The notes under the pieces: model-generated | The model's input: the letters and a program-made list of their open reading frames with translations, nothing else | Database searches by the model: none | Told to the model about the DNA's origin: nothing | Part shown: piece by piece, positions 56,824 to 64,000 of the stretch | How the letters are laid out: each line of letters begins with the position of its first letter | Position numbering within the stretch: the stretch's first letter is position 1 | From: Vicia villosa | Taxonomy: Eukaryota > Streptophyta > Magnoliopsida > Fabales > Fabaceae | Length of the DNA stretch: 64,000 bases | Reading direction: 5' to 3' | Assembly (NCBI RefSeq): GCF_029867415.1 | Contig: NC_081183.1 | Location: forward strand, 141,747,097 to 141,811,096 | Made by a program: the position numbers and the translations under genes

Positions 56824-57955
56824 TGAAGGATAGAAAAACACTTAGAAAGGGGGGGTTTGAATAAGTGTAGTTTTAAAACTCTTAAGATAAAAACAATTTG
56901 CACAATGATTTTTATCCTGGTTCGTTGTTAACTAAACTACTCCAGTCCACCCCCTTGGAGTGATTTACCTCACCTGAGGATTTAATCCACTAATCACACA
57001 AGATTACAATGGTTTTCCACTTAGATAACCTCTAAGTCTTCTAGAGTATTCTGATCACAACCTGATCACTCTAGGAACACAATACTTAGATACCCTCTAA
57101 GACTTTCTAGAGAATCCGATCACAACTTGATCTCCTCTAGTTCTTACAAAAGAATGTAAACAAATTATTATAAGAGTTACAATGCTTCTTAATAAGCTAT
57201 TATCACAACTGTGATTTTTCTCTTAAGCTTAGGCTTAATCTCACTAAGATATTACAACAGTAATGAAGTGAGGTTGAAGATGAAGTTTGAGAGCTTTTAG
57301 AATTTGACAGTGTTTCTATATGTTTGCGCAAAGTGTTGTATTCAGCTTCTCATCAGAACTTCTATTTATAGGCGTTTGAGAAGATGACCGTTGGGAGCAT
57401 TTAATGCGTTGCGTGATCCGTACAGCATTGCATTTAATGTTTCACTCTTTTGTCAACTACCTCGAGCCTTGCTTTTGTTGTGTGTACTAACGTTGCCTTT
57501 AATAGCTTCTAACGTTCCTTTTGTCAGTCAGCGTAGCCTGCCATCTTGTACTTGCTTCTGATCTGATGTTTGTGTAAACAAGGTTTGAATATCATCAGAG
57601 TCAAACAGCTTGGTGCAGAGCTTCTTCTTGTTTTCTGACCTTGAAGTGCTTCTAGCGTGATACCATGAGAACTTCAGTGCTTCTGCTTCTGATCTCAAGT
57701 TCTTCTGATGCTTCAATAGACCATGTTCTGATTCTGCTTGACCATCTTCTGATGTCTTGCGAGAGCATGTTCTGATGTTGCATACTTGAACCTTCTGAGT
57801 CAGTGCTTCTTGCGCTGATTTTGTGCATACTCTATATATATTTCCTGAAATGGAAATTGCATAAAATTAGAGTACCACATTATCTCAAACAAAATTCATA
57901 TACATTGTTATCATCAAAACTAAGAATATTGATCAGAACAAATCTTGTTCTAACA
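56824..57955 (-). repeat. 5' LTR of SIRE copy 2
   Basis: The promoter candidate TATAAATA lies on the minus strand at 57370-57363. Confidence 0.95.
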
Positions 57956-58960
57956 AAAACTAATGCCTTATGTCTACTATCCAATTAAGAACCTCAAACT
58001 TTCGCTCTATTGATTTTAACCTTTGACTGTTTTAAAACCTCAAACTTTCGCTCTATTGGTTTTAAGACTTAATAATTAAATTAGACATACAAACCAAAAA
58101 CAAGTGATATTTAATAAAACATAATTAAACCAATTTATTTCGGATCCCACAGTTAACTTACTCTACATACCGATATCTTAATTAACTAGCCAGACATATT
58201 AATACGGTTAAACATGCATAAATTCGTTTGGTTCATAATAAAAGGCATGTTAAATGGCATACAATATATCATGCAAAATAAATATAAATAAATGCGGTAA
58301 ATAATAAACCTGAATAAAATTAATCTGAAATGAAATTGAATCTTGAAGTACTCGAACTTCCACCACAGGTTGGCTGGATCGTTCTTCAGAAATTATTAGG
58401 CGTAAAATTAAAGGCAAGGAATGTAAAAATAAATCTAACGTAAGGTTAGATCTATAAAAGGTTCACAACAATTTCCGGTGTAGAAATTGTTGTGAGAAAA
58501 AGAAAGCAATTAAATGAAATGCGGAAGGAATTAAAATGCTTGAAGAATGAAATTGGCAGCACTTCGTTAGCAGAAATTCGGACCCGGAGAACTGAGGTAT
58601 CAGTCTCCTTTTATAGTTGAGGCTTTGCAGTTGGATTCTGTGAATGTAGCACGTTCTGGTTTGCACTTGGGAGACGTGCGTCTCCACTTTTTTAGGGAGA
58701 CCAGGTGAACGACTTGAGACGTGCGTCTCATGTGGAGAAAATATAGGGGCAGTTGGAGACGGGCGTCTCCTCTTGGTGACGTGGCAGAGAGACGTTGGAG
58801 ACGGGCGTCTCCACGTGCTGAAATGGTCTTCTTCAAATGTGGGCCACGTGCAAATGGTCATGTCTAGCTCCTTCGTGGGCTGGGCTTGTATCTTTGCATA
58901 ATTGGGTCCTCTTTGCACCCATTTCTTACTTCAACACCTCTCTTTCATCTTTTAAGCATA
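57956..58960. repeat. Unclassified older repeat, right part
   Basis: Resumes after the SIRE insertion with the target copy aaaac and two further 'cctcaaactttcgctctatt' motifs (57990, 58037). It includes an inverted 'caacaatttc...gaaattgttg' hairpin at 58466-58493, a minus-strand TATA-like tataaaagg near 58605, and the palindrome cluster at 58668-58812. No credible gene. Confidence 0.5.
58668..58812. repeat. Cluster of four 'gagacg-n-gcgtctc' palindromes
   Basis: ggagacgtgcgtctcc-type 15-17 bp palindromes occur at about 58670, 58717, 58759 and 58798, with central base T, T, G and G. Confidence 0.85.
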
Positions 58961-59168
58961 AATAATAGTGAATTTAGCTCCATTTCTTCTCCTTTTCACA
59001 AATAGCTTCGGTATGAACGTAAAACCTGAAACATCGCAAATACCCGCATAATATCATAATAAAACAATATAATTAAAAGAAAATGCTAATAATACTTATG
59101 GATTTTAAGCTAAATATACGATATAAAATCGTGTTATCAACCTAAGCGTTCAATATCCTGCAAAAATT

Positions 59169-60296
<1,128 letters not shown>

Positions 60297-60481
60297 GGGA
60301 AAAGCTAACATGTGCCCCAAGGACATAAGTTAATGAGATATTTATAGAAATATTTTATTGGAACGCGTGCATTCAATGTATCGAAACTTTAAATTTGACT
60401 TTATTGCATTTAATTGCATTTTATTTTTTCTAATTATAACATCCTTAACATGTGCCCTTAGGGCACATTTTAGTATGACCC
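60297..60481. mobile_element. Possible MITE with 'acatgtgcccc' inverted ends
   Basis: Left gggaaaagctaacatgtgcc and right, reversed, gggtcatactaaaatgtgcc are imperfect inverted repeats. A second inner copy 'aacatgtgcccttagggcac' adds a local palindrome. Flanks share ttaat on both sides. No ORF. The superfamily is unclear. Confidence 0.5.
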
Positions 60482-60802
60482 TTAATTGCATTTTAATTTC
60501 TTAGCTTTCCTCGTCAGTCTGAGTGATATCTCTTTTAAAATTGAAAAATATAATTCAAGCAGAAACTGATATAAAATAAATTAAATGACATATTAAAGAA
60601 AAAAAAAATTGGACAAACATATTAAAAACCTTTACACATAAATAATTAAGGTTAAGGGAAAAAGAGTATAGGACAACTAAAACTTACCTAATAGAATCTA
60701 TATTCATGAAAACTGTATCTATTTTTAGAAAAAGCATATGAGAGATGCTTGTAGGAATAATATCTCACGATAAATGTGAGAGATAGTGAAAGCTGTTTTT
60801 TT

Positions 60803-60924
60803 TTTATCACTACCGATTTAATCCGGTTCGGGGGTCAGTCCTGACATTAAGTGGGAGATCAAACCGTAGTTCTCCCTATCAAATAAGACACCAATCACCA
60901 CTTGACCAACTAACAATCGGTAGT
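60803..60924 (-). mobile_element. tRNA-derived SINE-like element
   Basis: On the minus strand an A-box-like tagttggtcaagtggtgatt is followed by a B-box-like ggtttgatctccc, then a unique tail ending in an A-rich tract. Flanks gaaagctgtttttt and aaaaactgtctttt look like a diverged 13-14 bp target duplication. Family not named. Confidence 0.65.
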
Positions 60925-61411
60925 AAAAACTGTCTTTTAATAACATTAACACAATATTAGTCATTTAATTCTTAGGTACCACAAAATCATGGAAGAATTT
61001 TAAACAAGACCGTTTTTGAAAGCGTGCAAAATGTCTATTAGTTTTTTTTATGATTAAACTGTGACTAGTCTATCCCGAGCTTTCAGAAATAATTAAAGTA
61101 TAACTAAATAGAACTTCATAAAATATATGATAAGTTAAATCGTGAGTACATAATACGTCTATTATTTTTTATGATTAAATTGTGACTAATCTAAACAGAA
61201 TCTCCAAAAACTATAAAATGCAAGAGTAACCATTTGAGAGTCAATCTCTAATTACAACAAATACAAATCGTGTAATCATATTTCTACAAAGTCAAATGAT
61301 AATTGAGTTACGTAATCTATATTATTTTTCTAAACATTCATTGGTCAAATTGCGGTAACCTAAAACCATCTCCACATTATTTTAAACAATTTAAACAGTC
61401 CTAAATACCCT
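60925..61411. other. Upstream region of the flavoprotein gene
   Basis: AT-rich. A block 'ttttttatgattaaactgtgactagtct' recurs in part at about 61045 and 61167. No gene. Confidence 0.5.
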
Positions 61412-61419
61412 TATAAATA
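61412..61419 (+). promoter_or_regulatory. Candidate TATA box of the BBE-like gene
   Basis: TATAAATA, 109 nt upstream of the ATG at 61521. Confidence 0.65.
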
Positions 61420-61520
61420 CCACTAAATACCATGTCCAATAAACTCACAAAATATATATTTATCCACTTTTCTTTGTTACTACAACTACACCATCATCAT
61501 CCTAAGAAAAAGAACCAAAT

Positions 61521-63131
61521 ATGAAACTTGCATTATTACTATCTCCCATTTTCACGTTACTTTTTCTCTCATGCTTCACTTCAGCTACAACTTCACCTCA
61601 CAACACTTTCATCCATTGCCTAGTAAACCATTCACAACCCTCACACCCTATAACTTCATCAATCTTCACACCAACCAACTCCTTATTCTCTTCAGTCTTA
61701 CAAGCCTACATAAGAAACCTTCGTTTCAACACCTCAACCACAAGAAAACCATTTCTCATAATAACAGCATTACATGTTTCCCACATACAATCATCCATCA
61801 TTTGTGCTAAAAAACACAACTTGCAAATGAAGATCAGAAGTGGAGGACATGACTACGAGGGTGTCTCGTATGTAGCCGAAGTTCCATTCTTTATCTTGGA
61901 CATGTTCAACCTAAGATCTATTGATGTTGATATAGAAAATGAAACGGCTTGGGTTCAAACCGGCGCGACGCTCGGTGAAGTTTACTATAGAATCAATAAG
62001 AAAAGTGAAGTTCATGGCTTTCCGGCCGGTGTTTGCCCTACCGTCGGTGTCGGAGGACATTTAAGCGGCGGTGGATATGGTAATATGATGAGAAAATTTG
62101 GTCTTTCTGTTGATAATATTATTGATGCACAAATAGTTGATGTTAATGGTAAGTTATTAGATAGAAAATCAATGGGTGAAGATCTTTTTTGGGCTATTAG
62201 AGGTGGTGGTGGAGGTAGTTTTGGTGTTGTTCTTTCTTATAAAATAAAGTTAGTTAAAATTCCAAAAATAGTAACTGTTTTTCAAGTTAGAAAAACTTTG
62301 GAAGAAAATGCAAGTGACATAGTTTATAATTGGCAACATGTGGCACCAACTATTGATAATGACCTATTCATTAGGCTTATTATGGATGTTGTAAATGTTA
62401 CAAAAAATGGTACACAAAATGGTGCAAAAACGGTTAGGGCTAGTTTCATATCTTTATTTCTTGGTGATTCAAAAACTCTAGTTTCACTAATGAATGAAAA
62501 GTTTCCTCAGTTAGGTTTAAAGGAAAGTGATTGTATCGAAACAAGTTGGCTTCAATCAGTTTTGTTTTGGACTAATATCAACATTACGGAGCCGGTCGAG
62601 ATTTTGCTCGACCGGCAACCGCAATCGTTGAATTACTTGAAACGAAAATCCGATTATGTAAAGAAACCGATTTCGAGGGAAGGTTTGGAAGGGATTTGGA
62701 AGAAGATGATTGAGTTGGAAGATGCAATATTGTATTTCAATCCTTATGGTGGAAAAATGGCTGAGATTGCAGCAACAGCAACACCTTTTCCTCATAGAGC
62801 TGGAAATTTATGGAAGGTTCAATATCAAGCAAATTGGAACCAAGCAGGGAAAGATCTTGCTGAGCATTACATAAATTTGACTAGGAAACTTCACAAATAT
62901 ATGACACCTTTTGTGTCCAAGAATCCAAGAGAGGCTTTTCTTAATTATAAGGATCTTGATTTGGGAATTAATCATAATGGTAAGAATAGTTACATTGAAG
63001 GGAGAGTTTATGGAGTTGAATATTTTAAGGATAATTTTAATAGGTTGGTGGAAATTAAGACTAAGGTTGATCCTCATAATTTCTTTAGGAATGAACAAAG
63101 TATCCCTACTTTGCCTTATAGGAAGAATTAG
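61521..63131 (+). CDS. Berberine bridge enzyme-like FAD-linked oxidoreductase
   Basis: Intact, intronless, 536 residues, the usual size and structure for plant BBE-like genes. Residues 1-22 form a signal peptide, implying secretion to the cell wall or vacuole. Cys33 and Cys95 match the family's conserved disulfide. The FAD-binding (PCMH) domain covers about 75-250, with RSGGHDYEG containing the His110 flavin attachment site and GVCPTVGVGGHLSGGGYG containing Cys172, the second covalent link, so bicovalent FAD is expected. The substrate-binding domain includes YFNPYGGKM near 418. The BBE C-terminal motif is VDPHNFFRNEQSIP. Several N-X-S/T sites are present. Family members oxidise sugars, oligogalacturonides, monolignols or alkaloid precursors; the substrate here cannot be told. 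It is the best-preserved gene in the window. Confidence 0.95.
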   Translation: MKLALLLSPIFTLLFLSCFTSATTSPHNTFIHCLVNHSQPSHPITSSIFTPTNSLFSSVLQAYIRNLRFNTSTTRKPFLIITALHVSHIQSSIICAKKHNLQMKIRSGGHDYEGVSYVAEVPFFILDMFNLRSIDVDIENETAWVQTGATLGEVYYRINKKSEVHGFPAGVCPTVGVGGHLSGGGYGNMMRKFGLSVDNIIDAQIVDVNGKLLDRKSMGEDLFWAIRGGGGGSFGVVLSYKIKLVKIPKIVTVFQVRKTLEENASDIVYNWQHVAPTIDNDLFIRLIMDVVNVTKNGTQNGAKTVRASFISLFLGDSKTLVSLMNEKFPQLGLKESDCIETSWLQSVLFWTNINITEPVEILLDRQPQSLNYLKRKSDYVKKPISREGLEGIWKKMIELEDAILYFNPYGGKMAEIAATATPFPHRAGNLWKVQYQANWNQAGKDLAEHYINLTRKLHKYMTPFVSKNPREAFLNYKDLDLGINHNGKNSYIEGRVYGVEYFKDNFNRLVEIKTKVDPHNFFRNEQSIPTLPYRKN

Positions 63132-63213
63132 AATGATGGTTAGTTTTTAATTTCTTGTTAATTGTTTGTTTAATGATTGTTGTTTGTTAAATAGTAATAA
63201 GTTTGATTGTGGA

Positions 63214-63219
63214 AATAAA
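63214..63219 (+). terminator. Candidate poly(A) signal of the BBE-like gene
   Basis: AATAAA 83 nt past the stop codon, with T/G-rich sequence before it ('ttgtttgtttaatgattgtt'). Confidence 0.55.
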
Positions 63220-64000
63220 ACTGGATGTTAAATACCAGTTAATACATTGTAAAGTTCATTATATATTAATTAATGTAAGTAATTGTTTGGTTTGATAATG
63301 AATGAATTAAAATTTGCCTTTTGTTTCTACCCTTTAATTTATCTGAAAATACCATTGTAAGATAATAATATTAATAATATCTACCCTTTAATTTCTCTGA
63401 AAATAAATATTTATAATGTATATTTATCTTTAAAAACATGTGTTTCTTTATTACTTTGATATATATCAGGTATTTATAAATAAATTTTTTATGCTTGATT
63501 AAAAACCTACTGTTTCAACATGATCAAGAGTTTCACTATGGATGAAAGGTTACATCAACATATATACATATATTTATAAATAAAATAATTGATGATTCTT
63601 ATCTTACAATGGTATGTTATGATATTAGAGTTTATTGATGAAAATCATCCATTAATTATAAAGAGTTGACTAAACTTCATTAAAAGATCAAGTATTAATA
63701 TTATGTATATAAATCGAATCAATATTTGAAGTCAACTTATGGACACAATAAAGGAGGCAAAGACTTGAGAGTTTTGTGAAGAATTCAGAGATTGATCAAC
63801 TTGTCTAGCTGTATTAATAGTTAATGTGCTTTGAATAATTCCGTTTGTGTCATATTGCTTACACACGTTCTAAAATCTCATCAATATAATCCCACAAAAA
63901 AATTGACTGATGCGTGTCTACGTGTGGATGTCTTAAGTGAACTCCAATCATTTCTCTTTATCCCTTGTAAAGTAAATTTTTTTTTTCTACTTTTTGAAAA
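63220..64000. other. Downstream AT-rich sequence
   Basis: No gene or clear repeat; a short duplicated stretch 'tctaccctttaattt...ctgaaaata' occurs at about 63328 and 63380. Confidence 0.6.

Larger units (their letters stand above)
48538..57955 (-). mobile_element. SIRE/Maximus-type Ty1/copia retrotransposon, copy 2 (complete, inactivated)
   Basis: LTRs of 1133 bp (3', 48538-49670) and 1132 bp (5', 56824-57955), perfect duplication aaaac (48533-48537, 57956-57960), primer site and polypurine tract in place. I counted about 19 substitutions and one 1-bp indel between the LTRs (about 1.7%). gag is intact. pol has a frameshift, a stop and a roughly 50-bp deletion. LTR length and sequence differ from copy 1, so it is a sister subfamily rather than a daughter copy. 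Confidence 0.95.

Noticed and set aside
58463..58918. 151-codon minus-strand frame
   Set aside because: It runs through the palindrome cluster and promoter-like repeat sequence, has no recognisable domain and biased composition.

Overview
This is plant nuclear DNA, almost certainly from a legume and probably from the repeat-rich Fabeae/Trifolieae clade. The evidence is AT-rich intergenic DNA, canonical GT-AG introns, kilobase-scale Ogre-like Ty3/gypsy LTRs, SIRE/Maximus-type Ty1/copia elements, a Cassandra LTR carrying a 5S-like promoter, and many short TIR elements. The tribe is an inference; the plant assignment is secure.

Only two host genes look intact. On the minus strand (4743-10151) an eight-exon ankyrin-repeat/PGG membrane-protein gene reads through all splice junctions to 709 codons; three of its introns carry small TIR transposons. 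On the plus strand (61521-63131) an intronless gene encodes a complete 536-residue berberine-bridge-enzyme-like secreted flavoprotein, with a TATA box and poly(A) signal. A third, transposon-borne gene (24393-24746, +) is a short intact ORF of unknown function.

Layout. 1-2100: 3' part of an Ogre-like LTR. 2101-4742: AT-rich. 4743-10151: ankyrin gene. About 10.6-25.2 kb: a large TIR-bounded unit holding a plant-mobile-domain (PMD, MAIN-like) pseudogene (-), a repeated CATGCATG promoter block, the small + strand ORF and a nested perfect palindrome (23534-24162). A 9.6 kb SIRE-type retrotransposon (12872-22498, 5-bp target duplication) splits the PMD gene. 25.2-27.8 kb: AT-rich with one Mutator-like TIR element. 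27.8-39.65 kb: two Ogre-like LTRs, one nested in an Athila-like LTR. 39.65-42.2 kb: a gypsy RT fragment and a second Mutator-like TIR element (9-bp TSD). 42.2-48.5 kb: degraded retroelement pieces, an RRM remnant, microsatellites and a Cassandra solo LTR. 48538-57955: a second SIRE-type element on the minus strand, nested in an older repeat that resumes to about 58.96 kb. 59-64 kb: GA microsatellite, MITE, SINE-like repeat and the flavoprotein gene.

The most unusual structures are (1) the 629-bp palindrome-of-palindromes with tRNA-like Pol III boxes, TG...CA ends and a 5-bp TSD, (2) the TIR unit pairing a PMD gene with a small oppositely oriented ORF, and (3) a 116-nt gag/pol overlap in both SIRE elements in which the same DNA encodes the conserved Gag C-terminus and the protease active site in a +1 frame. 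Intron boundaries, repeat ends and target duplications were read by eye; no database search was possible.
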